DNA of 64,000 bases from Enhydrobacter sp. (lineage in GTDB: Bacteria; Pseudomonadota; Alphaproteobacteria; Reyranellales; Reyranellaceae), in contig NZ_CP126889.1 of the NCBI RefSeq assembly GCF_030246845.1, positions 5,079,001 to 5,143,000 of the forward strand. The letters run 5' to 3'. The first letter of the stretch is position 1. Each line of letters opens with the position of its first letter. Made by a program: the position numbers and the translations under genes. This document shows, piece by piece, positions 8,770-17,408 of this stretch. A model generated the notes under the pieces. That model searched no databases. It was not told where the DNA came from and saw only the letters and a list, made by a program, of their open reading frames with translations.

Positions 8770-9855
8770 CTACTGCGGCCGTGGACCGATGTAGTTCGAT
8801 TGCGGGCGGATGATGCGCCCACCCTTCTCCTGCTCGAAGATGTGGGCGCACCAGCCCGCGGCCCGACCCACCGCGAACAAGGCGGTGAAGGCCTCGCGCG
8901 GCACGTCCAGGGCTTCGAGCAGCAGTGCGGTGTAGTATTCGACGTTGGTCTCGAGCCGCTGCCCCGGCTTGTGGCGGCGCAGGGCCGCGATCGCGCCCTT
9001 CTCGACCGCCGCGGCAAAGGCCAGCCGTCCCGCCGTCGACGGCAACGTCGCCACCGCGGCCTTCAGCACATCCGCCCGCGGGTCGCGCACCTTGTAGACA
9101 CGGTGGCCGAAACCCATCAGTCGCACGCCCTTGGCGAAGGCGTCGTCGAACCACGCTTCGGCCCGCGCGGCATCGCCGATCTCGTCCAGCATGTCGAGCA
9201 CCGGCCCCGGCGCGCCGCCATGCAACGGGCCCTTGAGGGCGCACAGGCCCGCGAGCACCGCCGAGATCAGGCCGGCGCGGGTGGAAGCGACGACGCGGGC
9301 GGTGAAGGTCGACGCATTGAATCCATGATCCGCCACCGTGGCGAGATAGGTGTCGAGCCCCTTCTCGAAGACGGCCCCGGCGCGCTGGCCGCGCAGCATG
9401 CGCAGAAAATCCTGCGCCGTCGTGAGCGCGGGATCGGGCGCGATCGCCGACAGGCCGCGGCGCGCGTTGAGCAACGCCGTCAGGAACACGGGCATCGCGC
9501 CACAGACGAGATAGTGATGAGGCATCGGATCGGAGTCCGCCAGCATGCCGATCCCGACGCGCAGCGCTTCGATCGGGCTCAGCGCCGCCGTCGCCGCCAG
9601 CAGCCGCGGCACATCGGCGAAGGCCCTGACCCGCGCGGCGGCCAGGCCCTCGCGGACGGCCGTCTCGTCGCCGCCGCCCTCGCCATGGCCTGTCCACAGC
9701 AAGGCGGCGACGCCTTCGAAGCCGCGGTGCGCGACCAGCTCCTCGAGGCCGTGCCCGCGGACGACCAGCCGGCCCGCCTCGCCGTCGACCTCGCTCATCA
9801 CCGTATCGGCCACGATCACGCCATCGAGGCCACTGTCCACGCGTGTCTGCAGCAT
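8770..9855 (-). CDS. Citrate/2-methylcitrate synthase family protein
   Basis: Condenses acetyl- or propionyl-CoA with oxaloacetate, or a related reaction. Active-site landmarks are present: DHGFNASTFTARVV, LHGGAPGP and GFGHRVYKVRDPRAD. The usual catalytic Asp after NV is Glu (TNVEYYTALLL), which I recall as normal for one 2-methylcitrate-like subgroup. The frame extends to 9912, but the ATG at 9855 has AAAGGGA at good distance, giving 361 residues. It is transcribed divergently from a second citrate-synthase-like gene that carries a DNA-binding domain, and shares its control region. It could be a dedicated methylcitrate synthase; no prpB or prpD is nearby to decide. Confidence 0.87.
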   Translation of the reverse strand: MLQTRVDSGLDGVIVADTVMSEVDGEAGRLVVRGHGLEELVAHRGFEGVAALLWTGHGEGGGDETAVREGLAAARVRAFADVPRLLAATAALSPIEALRVGIGMLADSDPMPHHYLVCGAMPVFLTALLNARRGLSAIAPDPALTTAQDFLRMLRGQRAGAVFEKGLDTYLATVADHGFNASTFTARVVASTRAGLISAVLAGLCALKGPLHGGAPGPVLDMLDEIGDAARAEAWFDDAFAKGVRLMGFGHRVYKVRDPRADVLKAAVATLPSTAGRLAFAAAVEKGAIAALRRHKPGQRLETNVEYYTALLLEALDVPREAFTALFAVGRAAGWCAHIFEQEKGGRIIRPQSNYIGPRPQ

Positions 9856-9902
9856 CTGGATGTCCCTTTCCCAATCCGCAAGGAACATCCGGTCGCACAA
9901 AT

Positions 9903-9931
9903 ATATTGTCAATATTGATTGGCCTCATCAA
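9903..9931. promoter_or_regulatory. Palindrome-packed control region between two divergent citrate synthase genes
   Basis: Three overlapping inverted repeats occur within 29 bp: ATATTG-T-CAATAT (9903-9915), the perfect decamer TCAATATTGA (9909-9918) and TTGAT-N7-ATCAA (9915-9931). On the + strand, TTGTCA (9906-9911) followed after 18 bp by AATAAT (9930-9935) would start transcription at or next to the ATG at 9941. On the - strand, TTGACA is formed by the same bases. The AT-rich patch stands out in this G+C-rich DNA. It is probably the operator for the helix-turn-helix citrate synthase next door; this is an inference. Confidence 0.6.
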
Positions 9932-9940
9932 TAATAAATC

Positions 9941-11146
9941 ATGAGCACCGAATGGATCAGCTCCGCCGAGGCGGCGCGCCGATTGGGGATCTCTCCGGCC
10001 ACGCTTTATGCCTATGTCAGTCGCGGCCTGCTGCGATCCGAGGGAACGTCGGGACGTCGCGAGCGCCGGTATCGGGCCGACGATGTCGCCCGGCTGAAAC
10101 GGCGGCGCGCCGTCGGGCGCAAGGCCGAATCGATTGCCGCCAACGCCCTGGACTTCGGCACCCCGGTGCTGGAGTCGTCCCTCACATTCATCGAAGGCGG
10201 TCGACTCCATTATCGTGGTCACGATGCCGCCCGGCTGGCGCGCAGCCATTCGCTGGAGCAGGTCGCGCAGCTCCTGTGGGAGTGCGACGATCGGCCTTTC
10301 GACGCCGGGAACCTGCCGGCTCCGTCGGCCGCATTGCGCACCGCCTGGAGTGCCACCGCGACGCTCTCCACGGTCGATCGCTGCCTGATCCTGCTGCCGG
10401 CGGCGGCGCGCTGGGACCATCCGAGCTGGGTCGAGGACCGCGCCGCCATGCTGGAGACGGCGGTTCGCATCCTGCGCCTGCTGACGGCTGCCGTGACGAC
10501 GGAGCCGGCCTCGGCCCTGCCCGTCCATGAGCAACTCGCTGCGGCATGGCAGGTGCCCGCCGGCCACGTGCCCTTGATCCGCGCGGCGTTGGTCCTGTCG
10601 GCCGATCACGAGTTCAACGCCTCGACCTTCGCCGCCCGCGTCGTCGCCTCGACCGGCGCCCACCTCTATGCCGCCACGACGGCGGGACTCGCGGCCATCA
10701 GCGGGCCGCGGCACGGCGGCCTGACGCGGCGAGTCGCGAGCCTCTTTGCCGAGGTCGCGGCAGCAGACGACCCGGAGTCGGCACTGGTCGAGCGCGCAGG
10801 CGGCGACGCTCGCCTTCCCGGCTTCGGCCATCCGCTCTATCCCGATGGCGACGTGCGCGCGGCGACATTGTTCGCCCTCCTGCGCGAGATCCTGCCGCAC
10901 TCGCCCGAGCTTGCCCTTGCCGAGCGGCTTGCCACGATCGGCGCACGGCTGGCGCGCGCCGAGCCCAACATCGACTTCGCGATGGCGACGCTCGAGCGCG
11001 TCCTCGACCTGCCGAAGGATTCCGCGCTCGCCCTGTTTCTTCTCGGCCGCACCGTCGGATGGATCGCCCACGCCCTGGAGCAGGCGGCGAGCGGCGCTCT
11101 CATCAGGCCGCGCGCCCGCTATATCGGGCCACGGCCTGCGGCATGA
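9941..11146 (+). CDS. Citrate-synthase-like protein with N-terminal helix-turn-helix domain
   Basis: 401 residues. Residues 1 to about 60 form a MerR/excisionase-type DNA-binding domain (SSAEAARRLGISPATLYAYV, then RRYRADDVARLKRRR). The rest is a citrate synthase fold with DHEFNASTFAARVVAST, RHGGLTRRV, GFGHPLYPDGDVRA, PNIDFAMATLERVL and the closing RPRARYIGP. The three catalytic His/Asp positions appear to be present, so it may bind oxaloacetate and acyl-CoA and catalyse or sense them. Known members of this fusion family are annotated only as citrate synthase. It lies divergent to a stand-alone citrate synthase over a palindrome-rich 85-bp gap. No Shine-Dalgarno sequence precedes the ATG. Confidence 0.9.
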   Translation: MSTEWISSAEAARRLGISPATLYAYVSRGLLRSEGTSGRRERRYRADDVARLKRRRAVGRKAESIAANALDFGTPVLESSLTFIEGGRLHYRGHDAARLARSHSLEQVAQLLWECDDRPFDAGNLPAPSAALRTAWSATATLSTVDRCLILLPAAARWDHPSWVEDRAAMLETAVRILRLLTAAVTTEPASALPVHEQLAAAWQVPAGHVPLIRAALVLSADHEFNASTFAARVVASTGAHLYAATTAGLAAISGPRHGGLTRRVASLFAEVAAADDPESALVERAGGDARLPGFGHPLYPDGDVRAATLFALLREILPHSPELALAERLATIGARLARAEPNIDFAMATLERVLDLPKDSALALFLLGRTVGWIAHALEQAASGALIRPRARYIGPRPAA

Positions 11147-11208
11147 GCGTTATCCACCAGAGCGCCGCCTTGCAGCGGCGCGCCGCGCGTGCTTAACGTC
11201 GCGCTTTA

Positions 11209-12174
11209 GTGACAAACAAACGCGCGGGCGTGCCGAGGTTGCCCCACCTGCTCGGCATCGAAGGTCTGTCGCCCGAAACCATTTCGGGCCTGCTCGACCT
11301 TTCCGAAAGCTACATCGAGCAGAACAGATCCCTCGACAAGCGGCGGGACCTGCTGACCGGCCGCACCGTGATCAATCTCTTCTTCGAGAACTCGACGCGG
11401 ACCCGCACCAGCTTCGAGGTTGCCGCCAAACGGCTGGGCGCCGACGTCATCAACATGGATGTCGCCACCTCTTCGGTGCGCAAGGGCGAGACCCTGCTCG
11501 ACACCGCCATGACGCTGAACGCCATGCGGCCGGATGCCATCGTCGTGCGGCACAGCGAATCGGGGGCCGTCAATCTCCTGTCGCAGAAGGTCAACTGCAC
11601 CGTCATCAACGCCGGCGACGGCCAGCACGAGCACCCGACCCAGGCGCTGCTCGATGCGCTGACCATTCGCCGCCGCCGCGGCCGCCTGGAGGGGCTGCTG
11701 GTGGCGATCTGCGGCGACATCCTGCACAGCCGCGTCGCGCGGTCGAACATCCATCTGCTGCAGATCATGGGCGCCCGCGTGCGCGTGGTCGGGCCGCCGA
11801 CCCTGATGCCGACCGACATCGACAAGATGGGCGTCGAGGTCCACTACAACATGAGGACCGGCCTCAAGGACGTCGATATCGTCATGATGCTGCGCCTGCA
11901 GACCGAGCGCATGCAGGGCTCGTTCGTGCCGTCGATCAGCGAATACTTCCGTTTCTTCGGCCTCGACAGCGAGAAGCTCAAGGTGGCGAGGCCCGATGCG
12001 CTGATCATGCATCCCGGCCCGATGAACCGCGGCGTGGAGATCGACTCGGAGGTGGCCGACGACCTCGACCGCAGCGTCATCCACGAGCAGGTCGAGATGG
12101 GCGTCGCCGTGCGCATGGCCTGTCTCGACGCCCTGATCGGCGGCCGCCGCAATGCCATGGGAGCCGCGGCATGA
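11209..12174 (+). CDS. pyrB: Aspartate carbamoyltransferase catalytic chain
   Basis: Second step of pyrimidine synthesis: carbamoyl phosphate plus aspartate to carbamoyl aspartate. 321 residues with the carbamoyl-phosphate loop FFENSTRTRTSFE, the HPTQALLDAL aspartate-domain motif and IMHPGPMNRGVEI. The start is a GTG at 11209, matching the family N-terminus. The stop overlaps the next start (ATGA, 12171-12174), so pyrB and the dihydroorotase homologue are translated together. No regulatory pyrI is present. In the gap before it I see a G+C hairpin (11162-11181) without a T-run, and no convincing attenuator. Confidence 0.97.
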   Translation: MTNKRAGVPRLPHLLGIEGLSPETISGLLDLSESYIEQNRSLDKRRDLLTGRTVINLFFENSTRTRTSFEVAAKRLGADVINMDVATSSVRKGETLLDTAMTLNAMRPDAIVVRHSESGAVNLLSQKVNCTVINAGDGQHEHPTQALLDALTIRRRRGRLEGLLVAICGDILHSRVARSNIHLLQIMGARVRVVGPPTLMPTDIDKMGVEVHYNMRTGLKDVDIVMMLRLQTERMQGSFVPSISEYFRFFGLDSEKLKVARPDALIMHPGPMNRGVEIDSEVADDLDRSVIHEQVEMGVAVRMACLDALIGGRRNAMGAAA

Positions 12175-13520
12175 GCGGCAATGTCGCCCGCGGGCTGCCA
12201 CCGCATGCCGGGTCGACCGCCTACATCAATGCCCGCGTCATCGATCCCACGGCGGACACCGAATATGTCGGCGCCGTCCTGATCAGCGACGGCAAGATCG
12301 CCGACTTCGGTCCCAATCTGTTCGCCTCGGGCGCGCCCTACGGCATCCAGTCGGTCGACTGTCAAGGTCTCTACCTCGCGCCGGGCATCGTCGATACGCG
12401 CGTACACACGGGCGAGCCGGGCGAGGAGCACAAGGAGACGCTCGACAGCGCAGGCGTCGCCGCAGCAGTCGGCGGCATTACCTCCATGGTGCTGCTGCCC
12501 GACAACGAGCCGCCGTTCGACGATGCCTCGTTGATCGAGTTCGTGGCGCGGCGCGCGCGCCAGATCAAGCTCGCCAACATGTACGCCTTCGGTACGCTGA
12601 CCGTCGGCCTCGAGGGCAAGGAGCTCGCCGAGATCGGCTTGCTGGCCGAAGCCGGCGCCGTCGGCTTCACCGACGCCGACCACGCCGTGGGCAACGCCCA
12701 GGTGATGCGCCGCGCGCTCTACTACGCCAAGGCCTTCGACGCCCTGATCGTCCACCTGCCGCAGGAGCCGACGCTTTCGGGCGGCCACATGAGCAGCGGC
12801 GTGATGGCCACGCGCCTCGGCTTGGCCGGCAACCCGCCGCTCGCCGAGGTGATGATGGTGGAGCGCGACATCCGCCTCGTCGAGATGACGGGCGGACGCC
12901 TGCATCTCGCCAAGATCTCCACCGCCGAATCGGTGAAGGCGATCGCGGCGGCCAAGGCGCGCGGCCTGCGCATCACCTGCGATACCGCCGCGCCCTACTT
13001 CGCCCTGAACGATCTCGCCGTCGGCGACTACCGCACCTTCGGCAAGCTGGTGCCGCCGCTGCGCAGCGAGGCCGATCGCGAGGCGATCGTCGAGGGGCTG
13101 AAGAGCGGCGTGATCGACGCCATCGTCTCGGACCACCGGCCGCAGGACCAGGACAGCAAGCGCGTGCCCTTCGCCCAGGCCGAACCCGGCGGCATCGGCC
13201 TCGAGACCCTGCTGCCGGTGTCGCTCGAGCTGGTGCACAACGGCCATCTCAGCCTGCCCCGGCTATTCCAACGCCTGTCGAGCGCGCCGGCCCGGCTGTT
13301 CAACCTGCCCGGCGGCCGGCTCGCCAAAGGCGCGCCGGCCGACCTCGTCCTGTTCGATGCCAACTACGCCTGGAAGATCGATCGCGCCGATCTCTGGAGC
13401 AAGACCAAGAACACGCCGTTCGACGAGCGGCCGGTCCAGGGCCGGGTGATGGCCACCATCGTCGGTGGACGCACGATCTATCGCAACGACGACTTCGCCC
13501 CCGCGGCAGTCGCGGCCTGA
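12171..13520 (+). CDS. pyrC': Dihydroorotase-like protein lacking metal ligands (probable non-catalytic PyrC')
   Basis: 449 residues with the class I dihydroorotase fold, but the metal site is broken. The canonical DxHxH is Asp75-Thr-Arg77-Val-His79. The later metal His of the HxAHxST motif is Lys248 (RLHLAKIST). The paired His of the TPHH region is replaced in DTAAPYFALND. Asp321 of SDHRP remains. In Pseudomonas, an inactive homologue encoded beside pyrB is needed to assemble active aspartate carbamoyltransferase, and the 4-bp overlap with pyrB here suggests the same role. An active pyrC should exist elsewhere. Direct catalysis by this protein is unlikely. Confidence 0.88.
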   Translation: MSGNVARGLPPHAGSTAYINARVIDPTADTEYVGAVLISDGKIADFGPNLFASGAPYGIQSVDCQGLYLAPGIVDTRVHTGEPGEEHKETLDSAGVAAAVGGITSMVLLPDNEPPFDDASLIEFVARRARQIKLANMYAFGTLTVGLEGKELAEIGLLAEAGAVGFTDADHAVGNAQVMRRALYYAKAFDALIVHLPQEPTLSGGHMSSGVMATRLGLAGNPPLAEVMMVERDIRLVEMTGGRLHLAKISTAESVKAIAAAKARGLRITCDTAAPYFALNDLAVGDYRTFGKLVPPLRSEADREAIVEGLKSGVIDAIVSDHRPQDQDSKRVPFAQAEPGGIGLETLLPVSLELVHNGHLSLPRLFQRLSSAPARLFNLPGGRLAKGAPADLVLFDANYAWKIDRADLWSKTKNTPFDERPVQGRVMATIVGGRTIYRNDDFAPAAVAA

Positions 13521-13609
13521 GCGCGCGGCGCGGCCGTCGAGCGCTCGAATTGCCTCGAAACGGCCACTTGGTCTGCTATGGTCGGGCCGTTGGTACAGCA
13601 AGGCTTGCG

Positions 13610-14404
13610 ATGAACTTTCGACACTCTCTCTTTCTCGGCGCCGCCTTGGCGGCTGTCGCGAGCGCGGCGCACTCCCAATCGCGGCAATCTTCGGGTCAGG
13701 ACCTGCTTGACCAGCTCACCCGCCACATCCAGCTTTGTTCCGAGATCACCGACACCCAGCAACGGCTGGCCTGCTACGACAAGGTGCAGAACAATGTCGG
13801 CGGCATGCCGACACCCGCGCCGTCCGCGCCGCAGGCGACCAACCGGCCGCCCCCCTCGCCCACGCCCCTGCCGCCCCAACCCGCTCGGCCGCCCTCGAGC
13901 GACTCGTACAGCTCCACGCCGCTCACGCCGCCGCCCTTGACGACGCCCGGCGGCGGCGTGGCGACGCTTGGTGGATCGGCAGGTCAGTCCGCACCTTCAC
14001 CGTCCGGCTACGATCCGGATCGCGCCTTCGATCCCAACAATCCGACGTCGAGCTATGGGCCGGCCGACAGCACCATGCCCAAGCCGCAACCCCAGGTGCG
14101 CCGCACCGGCCCGCGACCGTTGCCGCATTTCTCCCAGCCGATGCCTCTGGTGACGCTCGCCGCGAACAACCTGACCTACGGCCCGTCGCGCTACTGGCAG
14201 GTCTCGATCACGGTCACATCGAACACGCCGAATACCGTCAACACGCAAGTCCAGTGCACCTTCCGCAACGCCGGTCGCTCGGTGGGCGATGCCTATTTCG
14301 GGCCGGTGGCGATCGCGCCGGGCGAGCAGATCTCGACCGAGCTGATCGGTCCACCGACCTCGACCTATGTCGACTCGACCAATTGCAAGGTGTTGAGTCC
14401 CTGA
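13610..14404 (+). CDS. Secreted proline-rich protein of unknown function
   Basis: 264 residues. The signal peptide is MNFRHSLFLGAALAAVASAAHS. A short segment follows with two cysteines (IQLCSEITDTQQRLACYDK), of the kind found at the head of many small envelope proteins. A long Pro/Ser/Thr-rich linker runs over residues about 65-150. The C-terminal beta-rich domain (PLVTLAANNLTYGPSRYWQ to STNCKVLSP) has two more cysteines. It sits between the pyrimidine genes and plsY in the same direction, 9 bp before plsY, so it is probably co-transcribed with plsY. I do not recognise the family. The start ATG at 13610 is set by the signal peptide; the open frame upstream is a shadow of the dihydroorotase homologue. 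Confidence 0.75.
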   Translation: MNFRHSLFLGAALAAVASAAHSQSRQSSGQDLLDQLTRHIQLCSEITDTQQRLACYDKVQNNVGGMPTPAPSAPQATNRPPPSPTPLPPQPARPPSSDSYSSTPLTPPPLTTPGGGVATLGGSAGQSAPSPSGYDPDRAFDPNNPTSSYGPADSTMPKPQPQVRRTGPRPLPHFSQPMPLVTLAANNLTYGPSRYWQVSITVTSNTPNTVNTQVQCTFRNAGRSVGDAYFGPVAIAPGEQISTELIGPPTSTYVDSTNCKVLSP

Positions 14405-14413
14405 GATCGCATC

Positions 14414-15031
14414 ATGCAGTGGTACGGCTTCCTCGTCGTCCTGCCGTTCCTCGTCGGCTACCTGCTGGGCTCGATCCCGTTCGGCCTGCTGCTGACCAGG
14501 GCCGCCGGGCTGGGCGACATCCGCTCGATCGGATCCGGCAATATCGGCGCGACCAACGTGCTGCGAACGGGCCACAAGGGCCTCGCCGCGGCCACCTTGT
14601 TGCTTGATGCCCTGAAGGGTCTGGCAGCGGTTCTCATCTGCGGCGTTCTCGGACCACTGACCGCCATCGCCGCAGCGCTCGGCGCGGTGCTGGGACACAT
14701 GTTTCCCGTGTGGCTGTCGTTCAAGGGCGGCAAGGGCATGGCCACGGCGCTCGGTGTCATGTGGGGGCTGAGCTGGCCCGTCGGCGCCATCGCCTGCGCC
14801 GCGTGGCTGCTGCTGGCCGCTCTGTTCCGCTATTCCTCGCTGGCGACCCTGTTCAGCATCGTGGTCGGCGCAATCGCCGCGTGGTTCCTGGTCGACTGGC
14901 AGATCGCATTGGCCATCACGGCGCTGGTGCCGCTGGTATGGATCCGTCATCACGCCAACATCCGCCGCCTGCTCGACGGCAACGAACCCAGGATCGGCCA
15001 GAGCAAGACGAGCGCCAATCCGGCCGTGTAG
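14414..15031 (+). CDS. plsY: Acyl-phosphate:glycerol-3-phosphate acyltransferase
   Basis: Inner-membrane enzyme that makes lysophosphatidate from acyl-phosphate, the first step of phospholipid synthesis. 205 residues with about five membrane segments. The three conserved loops are visible: GSIPFGLLLTR, IGSGNIGATNVLRTG and LGHMFPVWLSFKGGKGMATA. It lies in the order pyrC'-(hypothetical)-plsY-(MFS)-dprA-topA, a version of a conserved alphaproteobacterial run. Confidence 0.96.
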   Translation: MQWYGFLVVLPFLVGYLLGSIPFGLLLTRAAGLGDIRSIGSGNIGATNVLRTGHKGLAAATLLLDALKGLAAVLICGVLGPLTAIAAALGAVLGHMFPVWLSFKGGKGMATALGVMWGLSWPVGAIACAAWLLLAALFRYSSLATLFSIVVGAIAAWFLVDWQIALAITALVPLVWIRHHANIRRLLDGNEPRIGQSKTSANPAV

Positions 15032-15067
15032 TCCGGCCGCACAGCGAAGCCGACGATTCCCGCCCGA

Positions 15068-15096
15068 TTGCTCCGGCCCGGTCCGGCCGATATAGG
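15068..15096 (+). promoter_or_regulatory. Candidate sigma70-type promoter of the MFS gene
   Basis: TTGCTC (15068-15073) and TATAGG (15091-15096) are separated by 17 bp, 18 bp before the ATG at 15115. No Shine-Dalgarno sequence is visible. Inferred from spacing and similarity to the consensus only. Confidence 0.4.
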
Positions 15097-15114
15097 GTCG
15101 CGCGCTCCGGCGTC

Positions 15115-16290
15115 ATGACCGTCCCCTCCGCTTCCCGCGCCCTGCCCTGGGCCCTGATCGGCGCCGCCTGCCTCGGTTCCTTTGCCGCAACCTCGAGCGG
15201 CACGACACGCGCGCCGTTCCTGCTCGAGATGGCGCACGATCTCGATGTCAGCATGCCGCTCGTCGCCAATCTCGTGTCGATGACGGCGACGGCCTGGGGC
15301 GTCACCTCGGCGGCAGCCGGCTACCTGTCGGATCTGGTCGGCCGCCGGGCGCTCCTGGTCGCCGCGCTGATCGCGCTGGCCCTTGCCATGTGCGGCCAGG
15401 CGAGCGCCGGCAGCTTTCTCTGGGTCGCGGTGTGGGCAAGCGGCGCGGGCGGTTGCGCCGGCGCCTTCACCGGCGTGGTGTTCACCGAAGTTTCCTCACG
15501 CGTCGAGGACCGCCAGCGCGGCCGCGCGCTCGGCTGGGTGATGGGCGGCCAGTCGCTCACGCTGGTGGTCGGCGTGCCGCTCGCTGCCTGGGTCGGGTCG
15601 GCGATCGGCTGGCGCGGCTGGAATGTCTGCGTCGGCGGCCTCGCCTTCGTGGCGAGCCTCGCTTTGCTGCTCACGGTTCGCTCCGGCAGGCGGCCTGTCA
15701 CACGCGCCGAACAGCGGCCGGCCTTGCGCCGCGCGCTCTCGCCGCGCGTGCTCGCGCTGCTGGGCACGGGCATTGCCGAGCGCATCTGCTACGGGTTGGC
15801 TGCCGTCTATTTCGCGACCTTCCTGCAGGCGGTCTATGGACTTTCCCTGGCGGCGACGGCCATCCCCCTCGCGGTGTTCGCCCTCGGCAACGTGCTGGGA
15901 ACGATCCTCGGCGGTCAGCTCGCCGACCGGCTGCGCGATCGGCTGCGGACCTTCGCCATTGCGATGGCCATGTCGGGGCTCGCGGCGCTGGGACTCTTCA
16001 TGTGGCACCCCGCTCCGGCGATCTCGGTCGCCCTGGGGTTCCTCTATGTGATGCTGAATGCCCTGGGTCGGCCGTCCTACATGGCGTCGCTCGCCGCCGT
16101 GCCGGACGAGGTCCGTGGCACCGTGCTCGGCCTGAATGGAACCTCGGCCAGCCTCGGCTGGATTTGCGCGGCAGGCTTGGGCGCCGTCATGATCAGCACC
16201 GTGGGCTTCGAGGGCTTCGGCCCGCTCGGCGCCGTGCTCGGCGTGCTGGGCACGATCGGCGCGCTGTCTTGCCGACGGATGTCTTCGTGA
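15115..16290 (+). CDS. Major facilitator superfamily transporter
   Basis: 391 residues with about twelve hydrophobic segments and the MFS signature GYLSDLVGRRALLVAA in the first intracellular loop, repeated in the second half as GGQLADRLRDRLRTF. It is probably an exporter of the drug or sugar-efflux type, but the substrate cannot be read. The start ATG at 15115 follows a candidate promoter. The frame upstream overlaps plsY and is not coding. It appears to be an insertion in an otherwise conserved plsY-dprA neighbourhood. Confidence 0.85.
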   Translation: MTVPSASRALPWALIGAACLGSFAATSSGTTRAPFLLEMAHDLDVSMPLVANLVSMTATAWGVTSAAAGYLSDLVGRRALLVAALIALALAMCGQASAGSFLWVAVWASGAGGCAGAFTGVVFTEVSSRVEDRQRGRALGWVMGGQSLTLVVGVPLAAWVGSAIGWRGWNVCVGGLAFVASLALLLTVRSGRRPVTRAEQRPALRRALSPRVLALLGTGIAERICYGLAAVYFATFLQAVYGLSLAATAIPLAVFALGNVLGTILGGQLADRLRDRLRTFAIAMAMSGLAALGLFMWHPAPAISVALGFLYVMLNALGRPSYMASLAAVPDEVRGTVLGLNGTSASLGWICAAGLGAVMISTVGFEGFGPLGAVLGVLGTIGALSCRRMSS

Positions 16291-16341
16291 CACAACTTTC
16301 GATTGTTTTACTTGTTTGCATTATCGTTTTAGGATCGAGCC

Positions 16342-17397
16342 ATGTTCGATGGCCTTTCTGTTCCCGCGCTCGATCCGGCTGAACGCCGCGCCCGGCTGCG
16401 CCTGGCGCGAACACCGCGCATCGGTCCGGTCTCCTTCCACGAGGCGCTGGCGCATTTCGGAGCGGCGCGCGCCGCCTGCCACGAGATCCGCACCGTGCCC
16501 GAAGCGGCAATTGCATCGGAAGAGCAGGCGCTGGCGGAGCTCGGCGGCCGGTTTCTGGTGTTCGGCGACGCCGACTACCCGGCGGCGCTCGCAGCCTTGC
16601 CCGATGCGCCGCCAGTGCTCTCGGGCGTTGGCGACATGCGCCTGCTTGGCCGCCCGACGCTGGCCATCGTCGGCGCGCGCGATGCCTCGATGGCCGGACG
16701 AAGGTTCGCCGGCGATCTCGCCGGCAATCTGGGCAAGGCGGGATTCGTGATCGCCTCGGGCCTCGCCCGGGGCATCGACGCGGCCGCGCACGACGCGGCA
16801 CTGGCTACCGGAACGGTCGCGGTGATGGCCGGCGGCGTGGACCAGGTCTATCCACCGCAGAACGCGCGCCTGCAGCAGGCGATCGCCCGTCAGGGCCTGC
16901 TGCTGAGTGAGGCGGCCATGGGCGCACCGCCGGTCGCCCGCGCCTTTCCCCGCCGCAACCGTATCGTCAGCGGTCTTTCCGCAGGCGTGATCGTGATCGA
17001 GGCGGCCGCCCGCTCGGGATCGCTGATCACGGCGCAGCGGGCGGCCGAGCAGGGACGCGAGGTCTTTGTCGTTCCCGGCTCGCCCCTCGATCCGCGCTAT
17101 GGCGGCTCCAATAACCTTATAAGGGACGGGGCTATCCTGGTGCGGGACGTCAACGATATTACAAGTGTGTTCGGTCGGCCTCAGTCGTTCGCCCAACCTC
17201 CTGAGAAACCAGTACAAAATGGCGATGGCAGGGACACGGCAAAGGTGGTCGAGGCGCTGGGCGCCGTACCCACTCCGGTTGACGAACTGGTACGCCGATG
17301 CCAAGTGTCCGCCGCCACCGTGGCGGAGATCCTGCTGGCCCTCGAGCTGGAAGGTCGCCTGGAAAGGCACCGGGGTAACCGCGTATCTCTGATATGA
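16342..17397 (+). CDS. dprA: DNA-processing protein DprA
   Basis: Binds single-stranded DNA and loads RecA during uptake of transforming DNA. 351 residues. The Rossmann core includes TLAIVGARDASMAGRRFAG, ASGLARGIDAAAHDAAL and FPRRNRIVSGLS. A C-terminal winged-helix segment (PTPVDELVRRCQVSAATVAE) matches the DML1-like domain. The ATG at 16342 lies after an AT-rich leader unlike the surrounding DNA. topA follows after 50 bp. Other competence genes are not in the window. Confidence 0.94.
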   Translation: MFDGLSVPALDPAERRARLRLARTPRIGPVSFHEALAHFGAARAACHEIRTVPEAAIASEEQALAELGGRFLVFGDADYPAALAALPDAPPVLSGVGDMRLLGRPTLAIVGARDASMAGRRFAGDLAGNLGKAGFVIASGLARGIDAAAHDAALATGTVAVMAGGVDQVYPPQNARLQQAIARQGLLLSEAAMGAPPVARAFPRRNRIVSGLSAGVIVIEAAARSGSLITAQRAAEQGREVFVVPGSPLDPRYGGSNNLIRDGAILVRDVNDITSVFGRPQSFAQPPEKPVQNGDGRDTAKVVEALGAVPTPVDELVRRCQVSAATVAEILLALELEGRLERHRGNRVSLI

Positions 17398-17408
17398 ATC
17401 AGCGATCT

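Noticed and set aside
9856..9912. Longer start for the - strand citrate synthase at 9912
   Set aside because: It would cover the palindromic control region and has no ribosome binding site; the ATG at 9855 has AAAGGGA at the right distance.
11162..11181. GCGCCGC/GCGGCGC hairpin as a pyrB attenuator
   Set aside because: There is no T-run after it and no leader peptide with pyrimidine-rich codons; hairpins of this strength arise by chance in such G+C-rich DNA.
12152..13609. Frame-shifted ORF across the dihydroorotase homologue joined to the proline-rich secreted protein
   Set aside because: The first part is out of frame with the real gene; the signal peptide at 13610 marks the true start.
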